DNA from: a virus
IMG/VR virus record: IMGVR_UViG_3300032093_000002
Location: 248,001-312,000 of that record
Strand: one strand, 5' to 3'
DNA length: 64,000 nt
The position numbers and the translations under genes were made by a program. Each line of letters opens with the position of its first letter. The stretch's first letter is position 1. Below, in pieces: positions 41,318 through 50,196 of this stretch. The notes beneath the pieces are model-generated. The model was not told where the DNA came from. It worked only from the letters and a program-made list of their open reading frames with translations, and ran no database searches.

Positions 41318-41350
41318 CAAATATAGGTTAAACTCTCTTGGATAATCCAA
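41318..41350 (-). promoter_or_regulatory. probable Bacteroidota-type promoter of the sigma operon
   Basis: On the minus strand TATATTTG (41325-41318) with TTG 22 nt upstream. The -7 element is perfect and the -33 is weak. It ends 4 nt before the ATG at 41313. Confidence 0.45.
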
Positions 41351-41867
41351 CTATTTGATAAAAATCTTTTTTTCCTTCACAATACTCTTTTACCAAAGTA
41401 AGTAGCCCGCGAAACATAAAAGCATCATCTGATTGTTTTTCACACTTTGAAAAAAGTTCAACAAATGCTGTAATTGTTTCAACTGTATAATACCCATGAC
41501 CCCTAAGTTGAGAGTGTTTATTACCCATAACTTGTGGGTGTTTCAAATCGTATGTATTTCTTTCTTGAATAGATGAGAACTTTTCGGACTCATCGTAGAT
41601 TTTTATGAGGTCATTAACAAAACTATATAGATAGTTCATTTTGAAAACTGAACTATGAGACCCTTTAACCAATAAGTCAACTATCCAATGTGTGTGAGAT
41701 GGGGTTCTCAACCTTTTTCCCTCTTCTTTATACTTAACCACAAAATCAAGCTCGGGGTTTTGACCTCGTTCGCCTTGATAAATAGCAACTTCTGTAACTA
41801 AGTCAGTTTTCCAAACTTTGATTGGGTGATGTTCAACCCCTATTTTCTTGAATGTTAAATGTTTCAT
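41328..41867 (-). CDS. hypothetical protein, 179 aa
   Basis: It begins MKHLTFKKIGVEHHPIKVWK and contains RTPSHTHWIVDLLVK and RGHGYYTVETITAFVELF. Several His residues (HTHW, GHGYY) are conspicuous, but no known catalytic signature can be assigned. It overlaps the neighbouring glycosylase-like gene by 4 nt as ATGA. Confidence 0.55.
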   Translation of the reverse strand: MKHLTFKKIGVEHHPIKVWKTDLVTEVAIYQGERGQNPELDFVVKYKEEGKRLRTPSHTHWIVDLLVKGSHSSVFKMNYLYSFVNDLIKIYDESEKFSSIQERNTYDLKHPQVMGNKHSQLRGHGYYTVETITAFVELFSKCEKQSDDAFMFRGLLTLVKEYCEGKKDFYQIVGLSKRV

Positions 41868-42340
41868 AGATATACTCTTCCTTTTTTTCCTGAATGTTGT
41901 TCATACCATTTACCTTCATTATCCAACCATACGTAAGGGTCTGAAGGGTCTTCGGACCACCCATATTTTTGATAAAATTCAGGTTCTTTTTTCAAAAGAT
42001 TGGCACGGTGAGATGAATGAAATCTTTCGTTTCCAATGAATGGTGGTATAATAACATCATTCTCAATGTATTGTTCAAAACTCATCGTATTCTTGAATCC
42101 TCGACAAATCCATTCTGCAATTGAATAATTCATATACAATTTCAACGCAGGGACATAGTCTCTCCACATAACCGTGCAAGGATGGTTTAACCAACCTTTG
42201 TATGGTGTTCCATCTAACTTAGGCCTACGGGTGATTGCTGATATTATTTGATAAGTTTCAACTCTTTGTTTACCGAGACGTTTGTTGTCGAGGGATTTAA
42301 GAGATTTTCTCATATCGGAATATGGTAAGAAAATTTGCAT
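41864..42340 (-). CDS. pyrimidine-dimer DNA glycosylase family protein (Pyr_excise-like)
   Basis: The start MQIFLPYSDMRKSLKSLDNK at 42340 is preferred because it matches the conserved N-terminus of this family; the longer upstream frame overlaps the methylase end. The conserved elements are DNKRLGKQRVETYQI, GWLNHPCTVMWRDY and FHSSHRANLLKKEPEFYQK. The family is annotated as pyrimidine-dimer glycosylase/endonuclease by distant relation to T4 DenV, although many members are untested. It could repair UV damage or act on modified DNA; it is beside a methylase/nuclease pair. Confidence 0.75.
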   Translation of the reverse strand: MQIFLPYSDMRKSLKSLDNKRLGKQRVETYQIISAITRRPKLDGTPYKGWLNHPCTVMWRDYVPALKLYMNYSIAEWICRGFKNTMSFEQYIENDVIIPPFIGNERFHSSHRANLLKKEPEFYQKYGWSEDPSDPYVWLDNEGKWYEQHSGKKGRVYL

Positions 42341-42368
42341 GCTGCAATGATACTGAATATTTTTACAA

Positions 42369-43139
42369 TTACAAAATTTGGTCCAACTTAATAATAAGTT
42401 CATTTTTGGGTATACTTCTTGGACCTGTAGTATCACCTGAACTAAATTGAATTTGTGATATTAAACGTTGAGCTGTTTGAGGGTCTTCGACTCTAAGAAA
42501 ATAATGTGAAGTAATTGATACATCTGTATCAGTGAAAACATCTCCAGCATTGATACCAACTCTTCTGATTGCTAAATTCGCATGTTGTTTTGTGGTGAAA
42601 GTAAATTTTGTGGGAGAAAGTTTTATTTCTTTCTCTCTAAGAACTTCGGTTTTTTTCAAGATAACCCAAACACATGGGACCATGAAATCTTTTCCTTCGA
42701 ACGTAAAAATATCCTCAGTTAAATCCTGAATTAATGAAACCTCAAAGTTGAGAGGAATCTTGTCAATCATTGACCTTTTTTTGAAACCTTTGGGTAATAT
42801 GAATGCGATTGTGTCTGCGTGAAGACAACACTTTTTTATAAATTTTAATGCAAGACTTGAATTTCTCCCAAATGGAGGATTACCAAAGAAAAGCACTTTA
42901 CGATTCCCCAAGAAACTTAAATCCTTAGTCAAAAAATTACATTGTTCTATATCATCAGACTTAGGTTCAATGTCGTAGGCTATTTTGTCTTGGTGTTCCG
43001 CCAAATGAAAAAAAACACCCTCTCCTGCCGATGGCTCTATGATTGTATCATAATCAGTTAGATTCAGAGTCTCTAAACACCTTCGAGCGACCTCAGATTT
43101 TGTATAAAATTGGTCTAAACCATACTTACTTTTTGACAT
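42369..43139 (-). CDS. N6-adenine DNA methyltransferase-like protein
   Basis: 256 residues. The N-terminal DQFYTKSEVARRCLE and IIEPSAGEGVFFH (motif I, SAM) are followed by FFGNPPFGRNSSLALKFI with the catalytic NPPF, then IAFILPKGF. This is the pattern of adenine-specific methyltransferases of the Eco57I/TaqI-like group. The C-terminal half has a beta-rich region that could recognise DNA. Its start overlaps the nuclease-like gene by 14 nt, as expected of a restriction-modification pair. Confidence 0.8.
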   Translation of the reverse strand: MSKSKYGLDQFYTKSEVARRCLETLNLTDYDTIIEPSAGEGVFFHLAEHQDKIAYDIEPKSDDIEQCNFLTKDLSFLGNRKVLFFGNPPFGRNSSLALKFIKKCCLHADTIAFILPKGFKKRSMIDKIPLNFEVSLIQDLTEDIFTFEGKDFMVPCVWVILKKTEVLREKEIKLSPTKFTFTTKQHANLAIRRVGINAGDVFTDTDVSITSHYFLRVEDPQTAQRLISQIQFSSGDTTGPRSIPKNELIIKLDQIL

Positions 43140-43644
43140 AATCTAAAAAAGTTTCCAAGTTTTTGTAAGAAACCGCAGATTGTATTCTACGTTGGGTTTT
43201 ATGGTCTCTTTTGAATCTAGGTTGAACGATTCTTTCTTCACCCCACTTTTCTTTCCACTCTTTTACTTCAGACTTCCAAGTGGTATCGTAGTCATAACTA
43301 TTGGAAACAACATTTTTAATCCAATGTTTAAGTTCTTCGAAGTGTTCCCAAGTGAATAACTCTTTCCATTTTTCAACGTCTACTAATATAACTTTTTCTT
43401 CAACAATGTTTGATTTTTTACCTTTCCAAACACCATACATTAAATAGAAGTCTTTATCTCTCGATACATTATTGAATATATCGGCCAAGGGAATTTCCGA
43501 ATTTTGTTTGAAGGTTTTAACTACACATGGGGTTCCATCTTGACGATAGGCATCCCAAATACCCGTGTAGTTATCATCTGAAGATAGGTTATATCTTTCA
43601 CAGAGTTGTCTTTGGTAATCAAAACCGTGACCTTGTCTTTCCAT
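43126..43644 (-). CDS. restriction-endonuclease-like protein (PD-(D/E)xK candidate)
   Basis: 172 residues. It begins MERQGHGFDYQRQLCERYNL, a pattern of type II-like nucleases in which a RxGxxFE-like start precedes the catalytic core. The core is YTGIWDAYRQDGTPCVVKTF followed by K: Asp, then a hydrophobic strand ending K-T-F-K, the D...xxK geometry of PD-(D/E)xK enzymes. The usual acidic residue before the first Lys is Val here, so the assignment is tentative. It directly precedes and overlaps a methylase gene. Confidence 0.5.
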   Translation of the reverse strand: MERQGHGFDYQRQLCERYNLSSDDNYTGIWDAYRQDGTPCVVKTFKQNSEIPLADIFNNVSRDKDFYLMYGVWKGKKSNIVEEKVILVDVEKWKELFTWEHFEELKHWIKNVVSNSYDYDTTWKSEVKEWKEKWGEERIVQPRFKRDHKTQRRIQSAVSYKNLETFLDYVKK

Positions 43645-43662
43645 ATCGCAAATGTATGGCTT

Positions 43663-46041
43663 TTATTGAGAAACTTTAGAAATATTTTCCGTTTTTGAAA
43701 TTCTAACCACATTATTAGCCCAATTGTTTACCAAAGGATTGTGCGTGATAACAAAAATCTTCTCGAAGTATTCTCTCATCTTAGAAAAAAACTCCCCTAC
43801 CATTTCTAAGTTTTCGTTTGAAATCTTACCAAAAACTTCGTCCCATACAATAATGTTTGGTTTTGGTAATGAACACACTTTTGACAACACGGCTCTTAGT
43901 GCCATAGCAGCTATCGTTCTTTCATAACCAGACCCTGATGTCATTGGTTTTTCGATTCCAGTTGAATTATCAATCATCATGAATTCTACCTCATTTTTAT
44001 CGTTAATTCTTATTTCAAGATTGAAATAACAAGAATCCATGAGGAGTCTTTGAAGTTCTTGATTGATTAACGGCATCATCGTCTTCATTATAATTTTCGA
44101 GATACCATTTTTACCAAATACCTCCAAATATATCTTATATATTTTTTCCCTTTCAAACTCCTCGGTAATTGTTTGAATCATTTCGAGATTCTTATCGATT
44201 TGTTGTTTGAGGTTTTTTATTTGAAGTTGGTTAGATGTTATAGTTCTTTCGTAATCTCTCTTCTCATTAATTAAATCGTCTATCCTCATTCCCGCCTTCA
44301 CTAACTGAGCATCAATATCATTGTTCTTTTTAATCTTATCTTGAACTTCTTCATATCTTGTCAGTTTGTCTTGAGCTTGCTCGAGTTTAAGTTTCGTAGA
44401 CTCCAAAGACAATTCATACTTTTCTTTTATGAGTTTGTTTCTTTCATACTCATCAAAGTCTTTTTTCAGTTGGGTGAAAGACTGTTCTTTTTTTTCTAAA
44501 TCTCCGATTTCTTTTCTGAATTCCCTGACAAGTTTTTTATATCCTTCTAACTGTTCTATTTTTTTCTTTGTTAGGGATGCCTCCATTAATTTGATTCCGC
44601 AGTGCTCGCACTGGATTCCATCCCCATACTTTTCTATCAATTCTTGTATTTCTTCAACTTTATTTTCTGCTAACACCAACTCACCATTTCTCGATTTGAT
44701 TACATCTTTCACCGCGTCGTGTTGGTCTTCATGATAGAACTCTTTGGGCTCAATAATCTTAACTTCGTTTATTTGAGTTTGAATCGACTTAGATGAATTT
44801 TTGAAGTTTTCTATTTCTGTCTTGAGAGTATTTGGATTTAGTCTAACAAGTTCTTGGTCTATGTCGTTATGCTTGGATTTAAGAAGATTTTCTTTATAAT
44901 CTTGACCCTTTTGAAGCCTGTTATCAACATCTTTCATTTTTTCCTGAGAATCGATAATTTGACTGTCGAGAACTTTTATTTCTTCATTTGACTCTGAATT
45001 GTTTTGCTTCAAAGTTTCAGTATTATATACATTGGACAACATACCTTTAGAAAAGTCAGAATAAATTTCTTTACCTGTTTCTTCTTTTTTCTTCAGGAAT
45101 TCGAGCCCCAAAAATCTACTCAACACTTGTCCACGTGCTGTTGGCTTTGCCTCCAATAAATCCTCTAAATTCGAAGCGGTAGTCACAATGGTCATCAAAA
45201 AGTCATCGATATTACCTATCGATTTTTTGATGAAGTCCTCAGTCTCTCTCCTTTGTTCACCAGTGAAGTTTTGAAGTTGTCCATCAGCGAGTTTTTTGAA
45301 AAACTCCAATTCAGTTTTAACATTCCATTCTCCTGACTTAGCCTTTTTTCTTTCAATTTGTCTTGCAATAACATATTCCTCACCATCAATAACAATTTCA
45401 CCTCTAACGGTTACTTTGTTTTTGTCAGAAAAACGGTTAAAGATTTCCTCTGCTTTCTGTGTTTTGGTTGTTGAGTTAAAGAATAAGAACAATAATAAAT
45501 CTACCGTCAATACAGTTTTTCCTCCAAAGTTTGGTGGGTCAGATTCAACTACTGTGATACCATTACACTTGTCAAAATCAATTACTTGATTTTCCCCGTA
45601 AGAAAGAAAGTTACTAAACTCTATCTTTTTGATATACCATCTCTTGAAGGGGGTTACTTCGACCTCATTTATCAACATTCTATTTTCAACCGCTAAGTCG
45701 ATATTCATGACTTGGTCAAAATACTGATGTTGGTTTTTAGATTCCAAGAAATTTCTGACCAACTCTCTGAGATAGTTTTGGTCCATGATATTCATGGTAA
45801 CATCTATAGTTTGCTGGGTATCGTCTGTTGTTTTTACTTTGGTAATTACATTTACGTTTGTTGAGGCATACTTCTTCATGAAGTATTGCTTAACAGACTT
45901 GATTCTTTCTTGTGTAAAATTTTCAGAAGAGTCTTCCCAAATCACTTGAATGTAAGGGTTATCCAAAGCTGAAGTATCGAGTTTGTGTGACATCTCTTTG
46001 TAGTTAAATTCTGGTTTTGGATTGAACAAATCCCATTTCAT
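43663..46041 (-). CDS. 46: SbcC/gp46-like recombination endonuclease ATPase subunit
   Basis: 792 residues, longer than T4 gp46 (560). The ATPase part starts near residue 135 (FKRWYIKKIEFSNFLSYG) with Walker A PPNFGGKTVL, in which the first Gly of the consensus is replaced. A long coiled coil carries a zinc hook, CEHCGIKL. The C-lobe has the signature TSGSGYERTIAAMALRA, Walker B PNIIVWDEVFGK and the His switch FVITHNPLV. The first about 130 residues are an extra N-terminal domain. With gp47 it forms the Mre11-Rad50-type complex that processes DNA ends for recombination-dependent replication. gp47 lies in the same operon. Confidence 0.92.
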   Translation of the reverse strand: MKWDLFNPKPEFNYKEMSHKLDTSALDNPYIQVIWEDSSENFTQERIKSVKQYFMKKYASTNVNVITKVKTTDDTQQTIDVTMNIMDQNYLRELVRNFLESKNQHQYFDQVMNIDLAVENRMLINEVEVTPFKRWYIKKIEFSNFLSYGENQVIDFDKCNGITVVESDPPNFGGKTVLTVDLLLFLFFNSTTKTQKAEEIFNRFSDKNKVTVRGEIVIDGEEYVIARQIERKKAKSGEWNVKTELEFFKKLADGQLQNFTGEQRRETEDFIKKSIGNIDDFLMTIVTTASNLEDLLEAKPTARGQVLSRFLGLEFLKKKEETGKEIYSDFSKGMLSNVYNTETLKQNNSESNEEIKVLDSQIIDSQEKMKDVDNRLQKGQDYKENLLKSKHNDIDQELVRLNPNTLKTEIENFKNSSKSIQTQINEVKIIEPKEFYHEDQHDAVKDVIKSRNGELVLAENKVEEIQELIEKYGDGIQCEHCGIKLMEASLTKKKIEQLEGYKKLVREFRKEIGDLEKKEQSFTQLKKDFDEYERNKLIKEKYELSLESTKLKLEQAQDKLTRYEEVQDKIKKNNDIDAQLVKAGMRIDDLINEKRDYERTITSNQLQIKNLKQQIDKNLEMIQTITEEFEREKIYKIYLEVFGKNGISKIIMKTMMPLINQELQRLLMDSCYFNLEIRINDKNEVEFMMIDNSTGIEKPMTSGSGYERTIAAMALRAVLSKVCSLPKPNIIVWDEVFGKISNENLEMVGEFFSKMREYFEKIFVITHNPLVNNWANNVVRISKTENISKVSQ

Positions 46042-46043
46042 TA

Positions 46044-46229
46044 TTATTGAGGTGTTGTTGTTAGACCTGATGTTTGAGCATCTTTCTTCTTCATTTCCTC
46101 TATCTGTAGTTTCATTTGTTCCTCAAACAATTTTTGCATAACATTTTTTTGTGCATTGATTTGAGTGTTTCTTGATTGAACTCTTTTTCTGTGAGCCTTT
46201 GCTCCACCTCTTTTTTTTGACGTTCCCAT
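46044..46229 (-). CDS. 61-aa basic helical protein
   Basis: A very basic N-terminus (MGTSKKRGGAKAHRKRVQSR), then an amphipathic helix (MQKLFEEQMKLQIEEMKKKD). It may bind nucleic acid or be a small partner of gp46. Short proteins with this GGAKAHRKRV start lie beside gp46/47 in other T4-like phages, from memory. It is 2 nt from the gp46 start. Confidence 0.6.
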   Translation of the reverse strand: MGTSKKRGGAKAHRKRVQSRNTQINAQKNVMQKLFEEQMKLQIEEMKKKDAQTSGLTTTPQ

Positions 46230-46232
46230 TTT

Positions 46233-46586
46233 TTAATTGTTTTGTTGTGGTCTATTTTGTTCAAACCACTCGATTATTGAATTAATTGCCCATACAGAAC
46301 CAGAAGCCAACATCCCATCAAAAAACCACGATACAAATGGTGATACTTCAAGTATAGTATGAACTGGTGAATATAAGAAAATTCCGAAGAAAAATCCAAC
46401 CCAAGTTGGTGTGCACATCATACATTTCAACATATCGGATAAGAAAACCCAAAATCCATTGAATAGTGTATGCTCGCTTGCCGCCAATTTGTTTATTTTA
46501 TTTCTCGGTCCGTTGAAAATGCTCCCATAAACCAAGATGTTGCTTATTCCATAAGTCATTATCATCCATAAAATTAATTGTGTCAT
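46233..46586 (-). CDS. DUF1360-like membrane protein
   Basis: 117 residues with about three membrane helices. The central LKCMMCTPTWVGFFFG, a CxxC followed by W-V-G, is the hallmark of DUF1360-like proteins. Other hydrophobic stretches are at the N-terminus (LILWMIMTYGISNILVYG) and near FFDGMLASGSVWAIN. Function unknown. It lies between the gp46/47 genes in the same orientation. Confidence 0.6.
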   Translation of the reverse strand: MTQLILWMIMTYGISNILVYGSIFNGPRNKINKLAASEHTLFNGFWVFLSDMLKCMMCTPTWVGFFFGIFLYSPVHTILEVSPFVSWFFDGMLASGSVWAINSIIEWFEQNRPQQNN

Positions 46587-46592
46587 AAAATA

Positions 46593-47408
46593 TTATTTAT
46601 AAAGATTATCATCAAGATTCGAGCCCCTCAAGAACATTGCTTTTTTATCTTCTTGGAACTTTTGAATATCTTGAATTGTTTTTTCGTATTCTTTTATTTT
46701 TTTGTCTTTTTCTATGTTGTCTTGTTTTAGTTTCTGAACTGTATTCTGTAAAGCATCCAGTTTAGGTTGTAAATCCCCTCCTGTGACTTTTTCAATCACC
46801 ACTTCTTTGATGACCTCAATTGGAATTTCTTTAGTAACCTCCACTATTTTTTCCTGTATCACAACTTTGTCAACAGGGATTTCTTTTACAACTTCAACAA
46901 TCTTTGGTGGTTGATTTTCCAACTGTTGTATTTTGAACAACAACTCATTTATTTGAGTATCGTCTGAAACTTTTACGATTTTTTCAATCACTTTTTCAAC
47001 AGGCACCTCTTTTACTATTTCTTTGACCACAACTTTTTCAACAGGGATTTCTTTGATTACCTCGACCACATTTTCAACTACCTTTTCAATTGGAATTTCT
47101 TTTATGACCTCAACAATTTTTTCTACAATAACCTCTTTGATAACTTCGACTGGTTTTTCAATCTCCACATATTCAATTTTGACAACTTCTTTTTCAATTT
47201 CCACCGGTATCTCAACTCTCTTTACAACTTCTTTGATGACTTCTTTTTCGGTCACTTTTGGTCCAGCATTTAACAAACCATATCTTTCAATGTTGAATCC
47301 AGTTGTAAAGGATTCCTTGACAACTGAGCTTATAAGTAAATCGTTGAGATTACAATAAGAAACCAATTCTTTAAGTTCATCTTTGGAAAGATTAAGTTTA
47401 ACTTCCAT
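46593..47408 (-). CDS. repetitive VEKVV / KEIPVEK protein, probable fibrous beta or coiled structure
   Basis: 271 residues. Residues about 55-210 are near-regular repeats of the type EVIKEIPVEKVV, alternating charged and aliphatic residues, followed by a coiled coil (NTVQKLKQDNIEKDKKIKEY) and a basic end. The N-terminus is a short helical domain (LSKDELKELVSYCNL). Repeats of this kind are seen in linker or scaffold proteins. The position between gp46 and gp47 suggests a link to recombination or the membrane; nothing is proven. Confidence 0.6.
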   Translation of the reverse strand: MEVKLNLSKDELKELVSYCNLNDLLISSVVKESFTTGFNIERYGLLNAGPKVTEKEVIKEVVKRVEIPVEIEKEVVKIEYVEIEKPVEVIKEVIVEKIVEVIKEIPIEKVVENVVEVIKEIPVEKVVVKEIVKEVPVEKVIEKIVKVSDDTQINELLFKIQQLENQPPKIVEVVKEIPVDKVVIQEKIVEVTKEIPIEVIKEVVIEKVTGGDLQPKLDALQNTVQKLKQDNIEKDKKIKEYEKTIQDIQKFQEDKKAMFLRGSNLDDNLYK

Positions 47409-47409
47409 C

Positions 47410-48189
47410 TTAATAATTAACTAACTTTTCAGTTCCCTTCTCTAAATTATCAATTGAATTAATATAGAATGAAAGGAAAGGTTTAGGGTTAGGTAAATCA
47501 ATGAAAGTGTATTCGTCTTTTTCGATTTCGTATACTCCGTATCCGTGTTTCCTTACTGTTTCACCAAAGTTTTGTTGTATAGTGGAACCAATCATATAAG
47601 CTTTCTTACCACCAGGTATGTCAAATATCTGCCTTTTGTGAATATCGCCACATAGAACTAAATCACACCCTTTGAATTTGTTCGAATCGAAACCATCCTC
47701 AAACTTATAACCAATATCAGTGTATAATCCTTGAACGGGTCCATGAAATAAACCTATATTAATTCTTTCTGACTTTTTTATTTCAGGTGGAATGTTATGC
47801 TCCATGAGAGAGAACACACACCAATTAATATTATCATCCTCATAAACACCTCTGTTTTTGAAATAAGAAATGTTTTCGTTTTTGAGTGAGTCTATTATCG
47901 GTGTCAATGCATCGAGACGAGTGTTGTTGTTTTCCAAAAAATCATGATTACCGATAATTACAATTGTTTTTGTTATTTCAGCACATTGAGCCAAAACCCA
48001 AGCAACAAATTCAACCAATTCAGGTGTCATTTGATTTTTGGAGTGAACCAAGTCACCTGTGAATACAATTCTATCAGGCGCAAGAGCTTTCCACTCGCTA
48101 AGTGCTTGCATCAAAATCCCACGATAAAGTTCGTGGTCTTTGAACAACCTAATATGAAGGTCAGAAAAATGGACTAATTTTTTAATCAT
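47410..48189 (-). CDS. 47: SbcD/gp47-like recombination endonuclease, nuclease subunit
   Basis: 259 residues. Metallophosphoesterase motifs are complete: HFSDLHIR (motif I, DxH), RIVFTGDLVHSK (GD), IIGNHDF (GNHD), GLFHGPVQG (H) and LVLCGDIHKRQ (GDxH). This is the two-metal Mre11/SbcD-type nuclease and partners the gp46 homologue encoded 1.4 kb downstream. It overlaps the zinc-ribbon gene upstream by 8 nt. Confidence 0.93.
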   Translation of the reverse strand: MIKKLVHFSDLHIRLFKDHELYRGILMQALSEWKALAPDRIVFTGDLVHSKNQMTPELVEFVAWVLAQCAEITKTIVIIGNHDFLENNNTRLDALTPIIDSLKNENISYFKNRGVYEDDNINWCVFSLMEHNIPPEIKKSERINIGLFHGPVQGLYTDIGYKFEDGFDSNKFKGCDLVLCGDIHKRQIFDIPGGKKAYMIGSTIQQNFGETVRKHGYGVYEIEKDEYTFIDLPNPKPFLSFYINSIDNLEKGTEKLVNY

Positions 48190-48418
48190 TAATTAATGAT
48201 TTTGTTTCTTCTTCAAATGGATTAAATCCTTTATTAACATGTCCACAACTATCACACTTTGTTACTGAGAAGGGAACATTTGTGTCTTCTCGGGAACCTG
48301 TCATCAGTGCAGGAACTCTTTTTAGAAGTAATACTTCACGGAAAAAAATCCCACCACAGTTCTCACACTTGACGTTGTCACATTGTCTCAAATCAATTTT
48401 TGGGGTTAAATCTTGCAT
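48182..48418 (-). CDS. zinc-ribbon small protein
   Basis: 78 residues with two Cys pairs: CDNVKCENCGG and, about 30 residues later, CDSCGHV, a zinc ribbon. Small zinc-ribbon genes commonly accompany gp47 in T4-like phages. It may contact DNA or the replication machinery. It overlaps gp47 by 8 nt. Confidence 0.7.
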   Translation of the reverse strand: MQDLTPKIDLRQCDNVKCENCGGIFFREVLLLKRVPALMTGSREDTNVPFSVTKCDSCGHVNKGFNPFEEETKSLIND

Positions 48419-48449
48419 ACAGTTTTTATTTAAAATATAGTAAAAATTA

Positions 48450-49292
48450 TTATTTATTCAAATATTTTTTGATGTCCATACCCATCACAGTTTCGATTAC
48501 TTTTTTTGGAACTCTGAACTCTTCAAATTGTGTATCTTCTCTGAGATGTGCAATAATACAACCATAAACTTTGATATTTTCATATTTGGAACCCTTTAAC
48601 ATTTTCAATAAGAGTTTTCCATAAAGAGGTAATTGAACAAAATAATGTCCCAAGGCATTATTCGGTAATTCCTCGAAAGGTTCATACATTCTTTCTGTGT
48701 AATCATTTTCAAGGAAGTTTTTTGGTTTATTTGTTTTCCAATCTGTAATTAACAATCCGAAGTCATTTTTATTAACATTATGGGTTAACCATACTTTATC
48801 AGGTTGACCCGTATAACCAAGTTCAGGGTCTCCGAGAACCATCTCGGTATCTAACAATACAACTTCTCTTTGTTCCAATAAATCCAAATATCTTTTACCC
48901 GCAACTATCATTTTATCACTTTTCATGAGTTGGGTTAAATCGCATTCGAAAACAGGTTTTCTAACCTCTTTATAGGAACCATATCTCTTAATGGCTTCTT
49001 CTTCCAAAACGAAGTGCACTCTACTTCCCAAATTCGTGGAATAAGAACCAGCTGCCGCCCATTCCTCGATAAGTTGTTGTTGTTTTTCAGGGTCACCACC
49101 AGCTTTATTATACGCAGCTTCCTCGGTGGGAAATGGCTTATAAAAATGTTTCAAGACTTTCGAAACTGATGGCCAACTTGTCTTACCATCCATTGTGTAT
49201 ATATGTTTTTCTTCTTGGAAAGTAAGACCTAATTCGTCTTGTCTTCGGGAAATTATTTCCCTTAATTCATTGGCTACGTTACTTAATTTCAT
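48450..49292 (-). CDS. PD-(D/E)xK exonuclease (RecB/Cas4-like)
   Basis: 280 residues. The core follows the RecB-like order: an N-terminal HFVLEEEAIKRYG (catalytic His), then LGDPELGYTGQPDKVWL (GxxD), then LLITDWKTNKPKN (D-W-K-T, the D/ExK centre), and YFVQLPLYGKLL (QxxxY). This resembles phage exonucleases of PDDEXK_1. It probably works in recombination or DNA packaging and overlaps the primase gene by 14 nt. Confidence 0.88.
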   Translation of the reverse strand: MKLSNVANELREIISRRQDELGLTFQEEKHIYTMDGKTSWPSVSKVLKHFYKPFPTEEAAYNKAGGDPEKQQQLIEEWAAAGSYSTNLGSRVHFVLEEEAIKRYGSYKEVRKPVFECDLTQLMKSDKMIVAGKRYLDLLEQREVVLLDTEMVLGDPELGYTGQPDKVWLTHNVNKNDFGLLITDWKTNKPKNFLENDYTERMYEPFEELPNNALGHYFVQLPLYGKLLLKMLKGSKYENIKVYGCIIAHLREDTQFEEFRVPKKVIETVMGMDIKKYLNK

Positions 49293-50196
49293 AATAGAAT
49301 TCTTCGATGTTACCTTTCAAATCACAAACGTCTTTGTCTTTAGGTAATTTAACAATTTTTATTTTATTATACAAACGACCTCCATTCAGTTCGTGATACA
49401 TTTTGAGACCGTCATCCCAAGCATCACCATCGACACATATTGTAATATTTCCATTTGCCCTTGTATAAAGGGTTTCGAAAATGAGTTTACTCATTTTTTT
49501 ACCAAGCATCACTAACGGGTTTGGAAGAAAGAATGAGTCAAAGGCACCTTCTACGAGGTATATTTCCTTATCCCAATCAATTAGTTTTTCATTGAATATG
49601 ATTTCGTCTTTAGGGACTGAAGCAGGATTTTTGTATTTCATCTTTTTATTAACCCATGCTCTACCAACAAAATAATTCAAGACACCTTCTTTGTCAAAAG
49701 ACGGTATAATTACTCTATATGCAAAATCTCCTTGAACCGTATATCCAATCTTATATTTTTCAATCATTTCATCTGATATACCACGAGATTGAAGGTATTT
49801 GTAAGCTTCAATATGAGGAATGAATCTAGGATTTGAATCTTTAAATAAAGTGAACCCTTCAGGTAGTCTTAATCTGAGTCTTTTTTTATCCTCCTGTTTG
49901 AACTCTTCGGGTTTGATAAGATTGTAAACTTTCTTTTGTTGTTTTGTTGCATGTCCATCGAAAAGTTTACCCAAGGGTCCGTGTGTTCCGTGAGTTTCAC
50001 CACAAGCCCAACATTTGTAAACGTGTCGGATATAGTTAATCTCAAGGTTTCCTTTACCGTCTCCTTTATCCAAACCTTTTTCATCCGCACAGACAGGGCA
50101 GTCAAAAGATATTTGCCCCTTTGATTCATAGTGCTGATTAGGTTCACCTAAAAAATCACTAAGGAGTTCAACTAAAACCTCTATTTCATCACTCAT
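49279..50196 (-). CDS. DnaG-type DNA primase (phage)
   Basis: 305 residues. The N-terminal zinc domain has CPVCADEKG and, 30 residues later, YKCWACGETHG (four Cys). The TOPRIM catalytic domain is seen in EIYLVEGAFDSFFL and ITICVDGDAWDDG with the conserved Glu and DxD. It is a short primase with no helicase domain; T4 gp61 has the same role but another sequence. It makes RNA primers on the lagging strand. It is coupled as ATGA to the small membrane gene upstream. Confidence 0.88.
   Translation of the reverse strand: MSDEIEVLVELLSDFLGEPNQHYESKGQISFDCPVCADEKGLDKGDGKGNLEINYIRHVYKCWACGETHGTHGPLGKLFDGHATKQQKKVYNLIKPEEFKQEDKKRLRLRLPEGFTLFKDSNPRFIPHIEAYKYLQSRGISDEMIEKYKIGYTVQGDFAYRVIIPSFDKEGVLNYFVGRAWVNKKMKYKNPASVPKDEIIFNEKLIDWDKEIYLVEGAFDSFFLPNPLVMLGKKMSKLIFETLYTRANGNITICVDGDAWDDGLKMYHELNGGRLYNKIKIVKLPKDKDVCDLKGNIEEFYYEIK

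Noticed and set aside
42341-42436. N-terminal extension of the Pyr_excise-like gene
   Set aside because: The first 32 residues of the longer frame are Cys-rich and unlike the family, overlap the methylase end, and the conserved MQIFLPYSD start lies at 42340.
46588-46608. TATAAATAATATTTT before the DUF1360-like gene as a promoter
   Set aside because: It includes the last codons and stop of the upstream repeat gene, and no fixed spacing or isolation by a terminator supports it.
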